From positions 340,458 to 404,457 of the forward strand of contig BPQB01000031.1 of assembly GCA_019973155.2 (NCBI GenBank): a stretch of 64,000 nt of DNA, in the 5' to 3' direction. This document shows positions 44,292 through 54,682 of the stretch, piece by piece. Made by a program: the position numbers and the translations under genes. The notes beneath the pieces are model-generated. The model made no database searches and had not been told where the DNA came from. It saw only the letters and a program-made list of their open reading frames with translations. The stretch is from Phanerochaete sordida (Eukaryota > Basidiomycota > Agaricomycetes > Polyporales > Phanerochaetaceae). How positions within the stretch are numbered: the stretch's first letter is position 1; each line of letters opens with the position of its first letter.

Positions 44292-46152
44292 ATGCTCATA
44301 CACTGGTGCGAGCTGTTCCAACAGCCGCCCGGCTCCCCTAGAGCCCTGCAGAGCCTATCGCGCGAAGACGTACAGGACTGTCTTGCGAAGCACCCTTCGT
44401 CTTGGACGCGTCTTCTACACGAGATTTGCACTGCGGAAGACGACGACAACTTCGCGGACTCCTTCATATGGACCCTGTTCTCTTCACTTGAAGATGCAGT
44501 GCGCGAGGCGGACGAGAAGGTCTGGCGGAGGGTGTGGCGAACCGGCTTTCTCTCGACTTTGGCACAGCTCGTCGATGGCATGTTTCTTTGCGGATTTACA
44601 CGGGATGAGCTTATCTCCGACGAGCGTGGCATGCGCCTGGTGAGCCTGGGCATTATTTGCATGTTTTCGCGACTGAGGCGGACGGGGGAATAGGAGCGCG
44701 TTTCGGAGATGCTCAGCTTGTTGATGGCGTGTCTCGACCGAGTCATCCAAGATGATCGCCCGGAAGAGGTCAAACATGTGCTAGGCATCATGCAAGATAC
44801 CGGCGTCGGGGTTTATATGAAAATATGGGACGTTAAAGATCCTTTCTTGATTAGCGAGCTCAGGGGCACCGAGCACGGCGCCAGTGGAACCTCGCTCAAC
44901 ACGCACGGACTTGGAGTCAGTTGTCTGTTTCGTACGCTAGTTCGGTTAGGACACCTCACGGCGACTCAGCTATATAGACATCAGTACGTTCTCCTTGCTC
45001 GTACGGATCGTTTATGCTGATGAGGCATCGCGCAGGATGATTCTATTCATTGACTCTTGCATACCTCACGTCTTCCTTCTCATTTGGATTTGGAGCCCGG
45101 ACCTGCCCGTTCGAAACGACGCCATCGAATATCTCGGCCTTGTATCGCAGATGGATAGCGGGAATGGGCATGATACATGGGCCAAATTCTTCTCCGTGGC
45201 AGCCCAGGGCTGCTGCGGCAACGGCGATATTCTCGAGGCGATATTCCGAGATCTTATCGATGAAGAAATCGTCGACGATACACTCGCAAACGTTCTTATT
45301 CTCCTATCAATGTGGCAATATTACTCTCAAAAGAGTGAAGAGACGCTTGGAGACGACGTTTTCGAGCTTGCACCGGTCTGTCTCGCCGCCGCACGCCGCC
45401 AGCTGTGTTGCGGCAGCGTCACGCAGGCAGGTGAGTTCGGTTTCGACGCCGTGATCTCTGCGACCTTCAAAACAGTCACGTCTGTAATCTCCCTTTACCT
45501 GATGCTGCTCTCGGTCTGAACGCTTGCTCTAGCCACGGCCCCAGGCTCCGCGGAAGACAGTGCTACGCTTACCTTGACTTGCTCGCCCACGACATCCTAC
45601 TCCGCATCGACGAGGATGAAGAGAGCATTCCAGGTGCGCATTCACCCATGTAATTCGTACTGTGCTAACAATATTTTAGTGATATACACGCAGTGCCTCG
45701 ATTACGTCCTCGACCCGCTGCGGGTACAGGCCTCGAGCACGCGCCCGAGGAGCGTCGCGGAACGCTCACATACACTGCACGCGTGTCAGGCCGTCGTGGA
45801 CGCGTTCGTACACTATCGGGTCGCGCAGCGGAGCGCCGTCTGGCGCCGCTTCATGCAGGATTGGGGCACGGTCCGTGCGTTGCTCGCGCCGCCGTCCGGC
45901 AGTGAGCCACCGCTCATGGCGTTCGGCGTGCTCGAGCGCTGCGCCTGGGCGGAGTGCCTATGCAGCCGTCACAAGCCTGCACACCGGATGCGTGTGTGCA
46001 ACGGGTGCGAGAGTGTCGCTTACTGCGGCAAGGGATGCCAAACGAAGTACGTGATAGACATATTTTTGTGTGCAAGGATTGACATGATGGCCCGTAATAG
46101 GGACTGGAACAATGGAGGGCACCGGGAGCTCTGTCGGAGACGCAATACCTGA
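44292..46152 (+). CDS. M21: type G MYND-finger protein, 533 aa
   Basis: Exons 44292-44639, 44694-44983, 45036-45479, 45533-45633, 45680-46046 and 46101-46152 give 534 codons. It starts MLIHWCELFQQPPGSPRALQ; an upstream in-frame ATG at 44178 is not conserved. Type G marks are SSWTRLLHEICTAEDDDN, ERVSEMLSLLMACLDRVIQD, GVYMKIWDVKDPFLISEL, CCGNGDILEAIFRDLIDEEI and GPRLRGRQCYAYLDLLAHD. The finger is CAWAECLCSRHKPAHRMRVC, CESVAYCGKGC, with DWNNGGHRELC in exon 6. The last intron (54 nt) is in frame and stop-free. No copy of the palindrome of types A-E was found upstream. Confidence 0.85.
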
Positions 46153-47320
46153 TCAGATAGCTATATTATCTTCTCTCTTACATTAAGGGAATGAACCGGG
46201 CTCATCTTACAAATCCGCGATTTTCTCAGCAGTAGCATCCCTCTCAGGCGCGCTCGCTTGCGGCTCTGTTGTGCCTTCCATCTTCCAATGAAATCCTGTC
46301 GCCTTTCCGCCAAATTGCTCCGGCAGTTCCGTGGGGTCGATGACCTCGGAGAGCTTCTTGGCGATCGTCTTCGCGCCCTTGCCGACGAATTGAACAGTGC
46401 CGCCGTCCGGTGTGATGAAGAACGACGAAACCCAGGTGGTAGCCGCGAGCAGGAACGGTGCGTTCACTGCGAATTTATGTGTCTGGCAAGGCGACGGGGG
46501 TGAGCCTCAACGGAGAATTAGGGTGTCTACAGAACGCGTACCGAGAAGTCCGGATAGTAGTCGCGCATGACGCGCATGAGGACCGCGTTCTGCGTCCGCT
46601 TGGGGTCGCCGAGGTCCTCGAGTGACATCATGGTCATGTCCGTCACGCGCGTTACGCGGTCAATCGTCTCGTAATTGAGCGAACGCGCGAGCTTCTCCAT
46701 GTTGCGCACAGTCCGCCTGGAGCTGCAGCGTTTGCATATGTATATGCGGGATTCTGCGGATACACGCACTGGATCACCATCTTCGAGTCGGCTTCGAGCT
46801 CGGCCCAGATGGACTTTGCGTTCTCTGGGCTGACGAGGTTGTATCTGCCCAATCACAATTATGAGATCGCGAAAGGTAGAACGAGGGAAAATAACATACA
46901 CTACAGGCTGCCCTTCCTTGTCCTTGCCGAATTTGGTTGCTAGCATCTTCGTGCCTGGGAACTGCCGGGTCATGATATCATCGATGTTCACCTGCTGCCT
47001 CCAGCGGAGCACCTCAATCAGCAAGGTCTTCGCCGTGCCCACATCCAACTTGCTACGCGGTTTGTTTCATCACATGAAGGGGCGGATCCTATATAAGGCG
47101 CACGTACCGTGCACGGAGGAACTTCATCAGGACGACGCTCGCCCGCGGGTCGGCGGCAGGGTCCTGCGGGTCGATGGTGATTCCCCATATTGAGATGGTC
47201 TTCGGGGTGTCGCCGCCGTACACGATGCGATGGATTTCTGGGAGCATGGGCTAGACAAGAACGGCATCGTCATTCGGATACGATGACGTTGACTATCCTC
47301 GACGAACTCACTCTTAGTCT

Positions 47321-47345
47321 CATCAGCAAAATCGCACCCCGTGTT
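47321..47345 (+). repeat. Left terminal inverted repeat of the 1,660-bp element
   Basis: Differs from the right end at positions 12 and 21 only. Subterminal CATGTTG-type words follow to about 47450. Confidence 0.75.
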
Positions 47346-48955
47346 ACGGATGTTGCGTAACATGGGCATATTGGGCATGTTGCGGGATGATATTGAGATG
47401 ATGTTGGGGTATTGTGGATCATGTTAGATGTTGCGGATGTACAACATATACTTCTCATTTTTCATAGTGCCAAAACACCGCCGCTAGGTCGACAATGTGT
47501 ATTTCTAACATATGCCACATCGATTTCCCTCTCCCACAACCCGACGGGATCGTCACGAATATTCTGAGGAGCCGTCTGCGCTTGGGCGTCTATGCGCGGA
47601 CACATCCGGCGCAAGATGAAGTCTTTTGACGTGGCGCTTGCTGGACTTTGCGTCTTGTCCTTTCCCTCCACCTGGAACGTCCCCCTCCTTGTCCACCCTC
47701 TCCCCCACGCATCGACATGCAACACTGCTCGAGTACATGCTGAGTGCCGCGCGGGCACCTGATATCCGCCAGCAGGGTGACGCGCAACGGCAAGTAGAGC
47801 CAGCCGGGCCCAAGGCCGCGTCGAGGAACGTCAAAGCTCGGTACCTAGTGGTAGTACTCAGCGGAGGCCGTACGACTAGGACCTGCGCCGAGGCAAGTTT
47901 ACCGAGCCACTCGATTCAAACTTAGGCTTACTGCGCGCGCCGCAAGCAGCGTCCGTGCTCGTGTTCGACTGGCATGCCGCAAAGGGCGACAGTGTCATCA
48001 ACACCGCGATCTTAGCACAGCTCTGGAAGCCGTGCAGCTGTGCTAGCCGACAACACTTGCAGTAGGAGGTCAAGGACAGCGCTCCCTAGTCGACGCTCAT
48101 CGTGGGACGCGCTTTAGGAGTGTCGACTGCGAGGTGCGTCTCTCACTATGCTGACTGATGTACATCACCTTAGGACCTCCCTGCTACAGGTCGAATCGCA
48201 CTCCGAATTCAGCTGCAAACGAATCTCCGCCCTAGTAAGCACACATTCGCGAATAACATTCATTCCGCCCTACAGCGCGCGCCGTCGAGCTGTAGTGGCA
48301 GCGCTCCGCGAACTCGAGTCAAAGGTACGCTGACTATCTTCACTATCTCAGGGCAGCATCTAATGCAGGACTATGTGCAGCTCTTCGACGATGAATTGAT
48401 GCATGGCGCTGCCGACGAAGATCATTCCGGCGCGAAGGCTGGAACCTGCGCGAATGGTGACCTCGTACGGCTCGGCGACCTCGAGCGACTTCGGCGCCGG
48501 CCGGGACGGGTAGCAGACGGGCGCGAGTCGTCTCAAATGTGGGCACGCGGAGCGTGAGGTGCAACCGCGCGAGCGTAATTAGGAGCGAACGCGTGCTCGG
48601 AAAGGGAACACGCGCCGCCAGATAAGTTCGCGAAGAATGCGGCGCTCGCGCGGGTTCAAAGTGTAGAGTACCACTATCCCAAGACGACGTATACGTAGTA
48701 GATGTAGTACCGTACCATGTGTCGAAGCTCAGTAGTGCAATATACATTTTATTATGAAAGTTACATGGCATGTTGTGTGATATTGTGTCTCATGTTGACC
48801 ATGTTATATGGATGTTGCTGATCCGTATTGGAGATGTTACGGATGTTACACAACATGAAAGATGTTGCCCAAGAATCTGACATAGGTTGGACAACATGAG
48901 CATGTTGGATGTTACGGGTATTGGGCATGTTGTGCAACATGCGCCAACACCACCC

Positions 48956-48980
48956 AACATGGGGTGCGGTTTTGCTGATG
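48956..48980 (-). repeat. Right terminal inverted repeat of the 1,660-bp element
   Basis: Inverted partner of 47321-47345. The subterminal repeat zone extends inward to about 48765. Confidence 0.75.
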
Positions 48981-49396
48981 CTCTTCAGCGCATCTCTTTC
49001 GGCCTGCGTGAAGCGACGCGTGATATCGTTCTGCGGCTCCTGCAGCAGGCCCTCTGAGTCTGCGTGCGAATCCGAGGCCTTGAGATCGACCATGACTGGG
49101 AGGCCTGTCGTGGTAGGAGGCAAAAGAGACGTGACGTACGTGGGATGTTCTAGGAACATACAGCCACCCTTATATGTTCCTTGATAGCATGATACCAAGG
49201 CTGTGCATAGGAGGGCTCCGGTGAAAAGGACCGATGATACCAGCAGGAGGCTGTGCGGAAGGCGCTTATACCGAGAATAGATTGCGCAGTGGCTGACCGC
49301 AGAACGCCTCGACTTTGCCTCGATTCGCCCACAATTGCCGTAGCCGTGTCAAAGATAATGATTTGGAGCATGATCCCCCGAGGCGAGATAAGTGTT

Positions 49397-51233
49397 CTAT
49401 GGAGCATCGCGTGTCTGACAGAATTCCCTGTGCCCGCCCTCCTGCCAGTCTCTACCGCACCATGTCAGCATTCTCCACACTCATATCCCTTCGCTCACTC
49501 ACTTTTGCTGACACCTCTTCCCGCAGTACGCCACTCGCTCACACCCTTTGCACACGCGCATCCGGTGCGCTGGCCTGTGCCGACTACAGAGGCACCCGGC
49601 CCAGGCGCAGCGCTCCAGCGCGCCGAACGCTATTGCGGGTGTCTCGCCGCTATGCGTCGGCGCGAGGAGCAGGCGCGCCGCGCCCCACGTCTGCGCAAAG
49701 CGGCGCCAGTGGGTACTGCGCTGCGCGACGCGGCGGCGCGCGAGTTCGTTCGCGACGGTGTCCCACGCGCGCAGGGTGTCTGCGCGGAACGCGGAGCTCT
49801 GCGCGCGCGCACTCGAGAGCTGCCTGCGCAGCATTATGAGGCCATACTCAAGGCTCCTTTTTAGGATGACTAGCTCAGCGTCAGTACGGCGCGAGGGATG
49901 CAGGAGATGAGCGTACCGAGAAGGTCTGACCCATCGAGTTCGAGGCGGAGCATGACGATCTGACAAAGGAGGTCCAGGTACGCGTAGCAGTGTCTTCCGC
50001 GCAGCGGCGGCCCGGCGCTGGCGGGCACAGTCAGCGTAAAGATAGTGGAATGCGAGTCAGCACGCACAACAGGCTTTCGAAGGTCCCTGAGATTACGGCG
50101 AGCAGAGAGTCGTCGTCTCCCCGCGAGTCGATCCCGCGGCATAGCTGGCGACGTGCGGCGGCGAGACATGAAGGTCCCAGGTCGAATTTGCCCGTGAGCG
50201 TCTCACCAAGACTGCTATAATAGTGCTGCCACATCGTGAGGACGATGAAAGCCCTTGCAAGGTTATCGTCAATGATATGCTCGTCGGCGAAATCCCGTTG
50301 TACTGCCTCGAGGATCTCGCTGTTGCCGCAGCAGCCCTCTACGGACATAGAGAGGAACTTGAGCCATGAAGCTTGGCCATCGTCGGTGTCATCCTGCGAT
50401 ATCATATCCATGTATCGGATGGCGTTGTTCCGGGTGAGCAATTCCGAGCTCCAAATCCATGTGACCAGAAACATTTGAGGTATGCATGAGTCGAAGAGCT
50501 GAATCGTTCTGTGCGCTGTGCAATCAGCGTGGTAATCTGCGCAAGTGGGGAAGGCGGACCGGTGTTTTCTCAACTCGTTCGCGGTAATATATCCCAACTG
50601 AATCAGCGCAAGGAACAGCATATCGGTCTCGGGAAGTTCATCGGCGTCGAGCTCCCTATCCATGAATTCGTCAATCAAGAAGGGGTCCTTGATGTCCCAT
50701 AGCTTGACATAGGCTCCGGTGATCGTATTTTGCATGATTTCAAGTAGCTGTTGGAGTTCTTCAGGACGATCATGCCCTACCATTCTCTCTGTGCACGCCA
50801 GCAGCACGCCGAACATCATAGAAACGCGCTGCTATTTGCACAATTTTTTCATCAGCGTCAGCTTGCAAGCGCAACCACAACTCACCATGCACCGTCCGCA
50901 ATGTACGGAGACGAGCTCCTCTCGTGTGTACCCACAAAGGAACGTGCCGTCGATCAGCTGTGCCAGAGTCGACACAAACCCAGTTCTCCACACGCTACGC
51001 CAGGTCGTGTCGTCTGCATCACGCACGGCATTCTCGAGAGAGGTGGATAGACCCCATATAAAGTCTTCCGCAATATTGTCATCATCTTCTGCAGCGCAGA
51101 GCTCTCGCAGAAGGCGTGTCCAGGACAAAGGATGCTTTGTAAGGGCGGCCTGTATGTCTTCTTCTGATAGGTGCTGCAGTGCTCTGGGGGAGTCATGTGG
51201 CTCCGGAAAGAGCTCATACCAGTGTGTGAGCAT
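49397..51233 (-). CDS. M22: type G MYND-finger protein, 526 aa
   Basis: Exons 50886-51233, 50560-50828, 50068-50508, 49917-50017, 49503-49869 and 49397-49451 give 527 codons. It starts MLTHWYELFPEPHDSPRALQ; an ATG two codons upstream (51239) is also in frame. It shares with M21 and M24 LSWTRLLRELCAAEDDDN, MMFGVLLACTERMVGHDRP, LWDIKDPFLIDEF, CCGNSEILEAVQRDFADEHI and LRGRHCYAYLDLLCQ. The finger is CAWAGCLCSRHRPAHRMRVC, CERVAYCGKRC, with DWQEGGHREFC in exon 6. The exon 2 donor is GTCCGC, a weak GT site. It lies downstream of the CRAL-TRIO C / M23 / M24 group and ends 304 bp from the start of disrupted copy B. Confidence 0.84.
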
Positions 51234-52380
51234 TATCACCCGGTGGGCGTGCTGCTGCCCCTCAACTTGAGACGTTACGACCTGATCCGATCTGTGGCGT
51301 GAGGTGTCAGTGGCCCTGATGCCACCGAATTCAATGAAGGGCTCACGGCTGGCAGCAGGTTTTCGCAGCTTCTTGTAGAGATTAGAATGTTCGGAGACAG
51401 CCTACGCAGTTTTTTTATTCAGGGCTACGACACAGTGAGACTGCAAGAACTACGTGCCCTTGACTCAGCACGGCTTGCGCGTCGTTGCGCCGTTGAAATG
51501 CTACACGTCCTTGCTATACCGGATTAGTGAACGGAAGAAATTGAACACACTAAACGTACTGATATCGCAAGTCTTTGTCCGTGCGAGGCTCGACGAGCTA
51601 TTGGAGGCAAAGTTGGACTCTGACACGAGCGGGCGAGACCAACCAACCCGGCGCTTGATAAAAAACTATCTTCGCCGCGCCGCAGCTGATTAGATAGGCG
51701 CCCGCAGCATGTCCTTGTGCGATTGCAACATACGCTTTACTCGTCTTGCAGCAGGAGGCGCAAGAAGAGGATATATCTAAAGTCACCTTCACTGATTTTA
51801 CTATATCTTTAGGTGTCTCGGATATATTTGCGCTGGCCCTCTTGTGCGACACAGCGCTGTAAGCACACTTTTCTAGCGCAAAATGAGTAAAAACGGCGCG
51901 AACAAGGACCAGCCATTTAACGGATTTACCGCGTTCAAAAATGGATCGCAAATAGCTCATTTGTGCAGTTTTGAGTCGAATTGCAACCATTTTTGACAGG
52001 ATTTGCCGATTCTTTCCCATTTTCCCTTCCAGTTTAAACTTTAGACACGCCCACTGACGCAAAACCGCGCTGAACAACAGGTCCTTTTCTTCCCGGTTTT
52101 AGCTCAGTTATTCGGGAAAATAAAACAGGCTTACCACGCTGTGCGAAGAGGTGCAGAGTAAAATTCCTTACGGTGAACAGCAGAGTTTTGAGTGGCGATG
52201 AAGTACGGGAGTCGAGTTGATCAAGCTTCTCAGCCAAGGGGAAGTCGCTTTCTCAAGGGAGCATAGGTCTACAATTAATTGATCGCGACCTAACTGAGAC
52301 AGCCGGTAAGCATGAAGATCCACCCGGATTTTTCACGTGGGACTCGTAGTCTTCGATGTACGGAATAACTTCTTGATAGA
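51234..52380. other. 1.1-kb AT-richer spacer without a recognisable gene
   Basis: Between M22 and CRAL-TRIO copy C. 51750-52250 is visibly richer in A/T than its surroundings and holds readings up to 159 codons on the minus strand with no known motif. No terminal repeats or tandem arrays were seen. It may be an old repeat remnant; nothing further can be supported. Confidence 0.4.
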
Positions 52381-53584
52381 TTACAAGTCAGATATCTTCT
52401 CGACAACGGCATCGGTCCCAGGTGTGCTTCCTTCAAGTTTCCAATAAAATCCCGTAGCCCTGCCACCAAACTGCTCCGGCAGCTCCGCCGGGTCGATAAC
52501 CTCGGAAAGCTTCTGAACGATGGTCTTTGCGCCCTTGCCGACGAACTGCACCTTGCCGCCGCCCGGCGCGACGAAGAGCGACGCGACCCAGGACTGGACC
52601 GAGAGGAGCATCGGTGCGTTCACCGCAAACCAGGATGTCTGTGGCACAGAGACGGGGCGGATGAGGAGCGCGCTGACGCACGGAAGGCTGAGGGATGCAT
52701 ACCGAGAAGTCTGGGTAGTAGTCGCGCACGACGCGCACGTATGTCGCGTTCTGCGCCAGCTTGGACCCGCCGAGGTCCTCGAGCGACATCAAGGTCATGT
52801 CCGTCACGCGCGTTACGCGGTCGGTCGTCTCGTAGTCGAGCGAGCGCGCGAGCTGCTCCAGGTTTCGCGCCGTCCGCCTGGATCTGCGGTGTCAGCAGAG
52901 CTTCCGGAGAGATATCGTAGACCACGCACTCGATCACCATCTTTGAGTCGGCCTCGAGCTCGGCGCAGATGGACTTTGTGCTCTCTTGGTTGATCAGGTT
53001 GTATCTGCTCCATGACGTGGATGAGGCGACGCACGAAATAATAAAGATAAACAGCATACATCACAGGCTGCCCTTCCCTATCCTTGCCGAACTTGGTCGT
53101 TGGCATCTTCGTGCCTGGGAATTGCCGGGTCATGATATCATCGATGTCCACCTGCTTCCTCCAGCGGAGCACCTCAATCAGCAGCGTCTTCGCCGCGCCC
53201 ACGTCCAATTTACTGCGTGGTGTCTGAGCATCAGATAGAGGACACGGTTTATTATGACGTCACGCACCGTGCACGAAGGAACTTCATGAGGACGACGCTC
53301 GCCCGCGGGTTGGCGGCAGGGTCCTGGGGGTCGATGGTGACGCCCCATAGCGAGATGGTCTTGGGGGTGTCGCCACCGTACGCGGTGCTGCGGATTTCCG
53401 GGAGCATAGGCTGAGACCAGAGACATGATCAGTCGGTCACAATATCATTGATAGTTTGCAAGATACTCACCCTCAAATTCTTGAGTGCATCTCGCTCAGC
53501 CTGTGTAAAGCGGCGAGTCAGCGCGTTCTGCGGCTCCTGACACAGAGCTTCTGTGTGCAATTGTGAGGCCTTGAGATCGCCCAT
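52381..53584 (-). CDS. CRAL-TRIO (Sec14-like, SFH5-type) lipid-transfer protein, copy C, 305 aa
   Basis: Exons 53471-53584, 53268-53410, 53060-53212, 52930-53004, 52703-52877 and 52381-52638 give 306 codons. Start chosen at MGDLKASQLHTEALCQEPQN, which aligns with the copy B start; a further ATG at 53641 opens the same frame (YVTSLLLSLPATTTG) and is partly conserved in copy B, so a longer N-terminus is possible. Domain landmarks: ASVVLMKFLRAR, LRWRKQVDIDDIMTRQFPG, LEADSKMVIE, RSLDYETTDRVTRVTDMTLM, DYYPDFS, FAVNAPMLLSVQSW, LPEQFGGRATGF. It is closer to copy B than to copy A. With both neighbours being type G MYND genes, it looks co-duplicated with them. Confidence 0.82.
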
Positions 53585-53761
53585 GAGTACGAGTCCCGTC
53601 GTAGTAGCGGGAAGAGAAAGCAGAAGTGAAGTGACGTACATGATGGAGTGCCTACGATCTCACAGTCATCCTAATGCGTTCTCTGATAGCGCCTCCATCG
53701 CAACATCGCAACATCGAAGCTGTGCACAGTAAGGTTGCAGTGTAGAGGGACGATATATCAA

Positions 53762-54437
53762 TCAAATACCGAGGGGCGATGACTGCGTCTGCCGTATGGA
53801 CCCAGTCCGCCGCTTCCTGAACTCGACAGGCGCATAATTTGGCTCTAGTCCCCTGGAATCGTTGTCGGCACTTTTGAACTCGCTGAACAATAAAGGACAT
53901 TTGACGTCCCGTACTTTGACGTAGACTCCGAAAGGAGTGCCTTGCATGATATCTTCCAGCTGATTGACCTCTGCCGGGCGATCGCCCTCGGCTATCCGTT
54001 CGATACATGCCAGCAACAAACTCAACATCAAGAAGACACGTTAAGTACTGCTATTTGCGGCGTTGCTTCAGCAGGAAACAAATGCAAAATAGGCCCTAAC
54101 TCACAGTACGTCACTCGCATCGGTAGAAGACGTGCTCTTTTCGCAAAACGCCATGGGCCAATTGCGGCAAAGTCCTGAGAAAGTCGGTCTGCCACACGGG
54201 CCGCCAAACTTTGTCATCCACGTCGCGCACGGCATCTTCGAGTGTACTAAACAGCCTCCGTACGAAGCGGTCGAGAACATGGGCGTCGTCATCTGCGGTG
54301 CAAAGCTCGCGGAGGAGGCGCGTCCAGGACAGGGTGCTTTGTGAGACAGCCCTGTATGTCTTCTTCCGCTTTACGCGCTGCAGGGATCCAGGGGAGTCTT
54401 GTAGTTCCGGGAAGAGCTCAAACCAGCGCGTGAGCAT
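53762..54437 (-). pseudogene. M23: truncated type G MYND-finger gene (exons 1-2 only)
   Basis: Exon 1 begins MLTRWFELFPELQDSPGSLQ and continues LSWTRLLRELCTADDDAHVL, but its 3' end is scrambled: LAHGVLRKEHVFYRCE replaces the FLCGYTREELVS motif and a stop follows. Exon 2 (about 53780-54046) reads MMLSLLLACIERIAEGDRPA, DIMQGTPFGVYVKVRDVKCP, with WD lost from LWDVKDP. Exons 3-6, including the finger, are absent; CRAL-TRIO copy C starts less than 200 bp downstream. It is the third type G/CRAL-TRIO association. Confidence 0.75.
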
Positions 54438-54682
54438 GCCGCAACGCAACCGCTGCGCGACCCGATTGGGCGGGCGCCCCACGGACACCGGAGTTGCACC
54501 CGGCACCCTGCCACCGCGTTAGCGGAGAGAGACGGCGCGTCCGGCCGTGCGCGGACATGAAACCTGGGCAAAAAATCTGGGTCCTACGCGCCTTGCATCC
54601 ACCCTAAGCTATGGCATTGACGGAGCAATCCGTCTCAGGACGCATAGCATATAGTCAGGTAAACAAAAATATTGTGAGCGAG

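Larger units (their letters stand above)
47321..48980. mobile_element. 1,660-bp non-autonomous DNA transposon with terminal inverted repeats
   Basis: The ends are inverted repeats starting CATCAGCAAAA, with 23 of the first 25 bases identical. The flanking host sequence is interrupted exactly, with CT on both sides (47319-47320 and 48981-48982), and comparison with copies A and C shows that host exon 1 is otherwise complete. Both subterminal zones are rich in short words such as CATGTTG and ATGTTACGG in both orientations. No transposase reading is present, so it would need an enzyme from elsewhere. The superfamily is not clear: a 2-bp duplication that is not TA does not fit mariner. The middle (about 48360-48560, minus strand) contains a protein-like stretch, AGSSLRAGMIFVGSAMHQF, perhaps a captured host fragment. 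Confidence 0.75.
46207..49093 (-). pseudogene. CRAL-TRIO lipid-transfer gene, copy B, split by a mobile element in exon 1
   Basis: Exons 2-6 are intact: 47108-47250 (MLPEIHRIVYGGDTPKTIS), 46900-47052 (LRWRQQVNIDDIMTRQFPG), 46770-46844, 46542-46716 (MSLEDLGDPKRTQ) and 46207-46482 (FAVNAPFLLAATTW, LPEQFGGKATGF). Exon 1 starts MVDLKASDSHADSEGLLQEP at 49093 and reads to 48981, where the element begins; its last nine bases and the donor are on the other side at 47312-47320. Removing the element and one copy of the 2-bp duplication gives an exon of 120 nt, the same length as in copy A, in frame. With the insert present the reading passes into repeat sequence, so normal protein is unlikely unless the element is spliced out. 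Confidence 0.8.

Noticed and set aside
47340..47460. Short CATGTTG/ATGTTGCG repeats considered as a CRISPR-like array
   Set aside because: Spacing is irregular, units vary and occur in both orientations, and they lie just inside transposon ends.
52240..52265. Plus-strand AAGGGAGCATAGGT resembling the end of exon 2 plus donor
   Set aside because: No family sequence precedes or follows it; a 14-base likeness is expected by chance.
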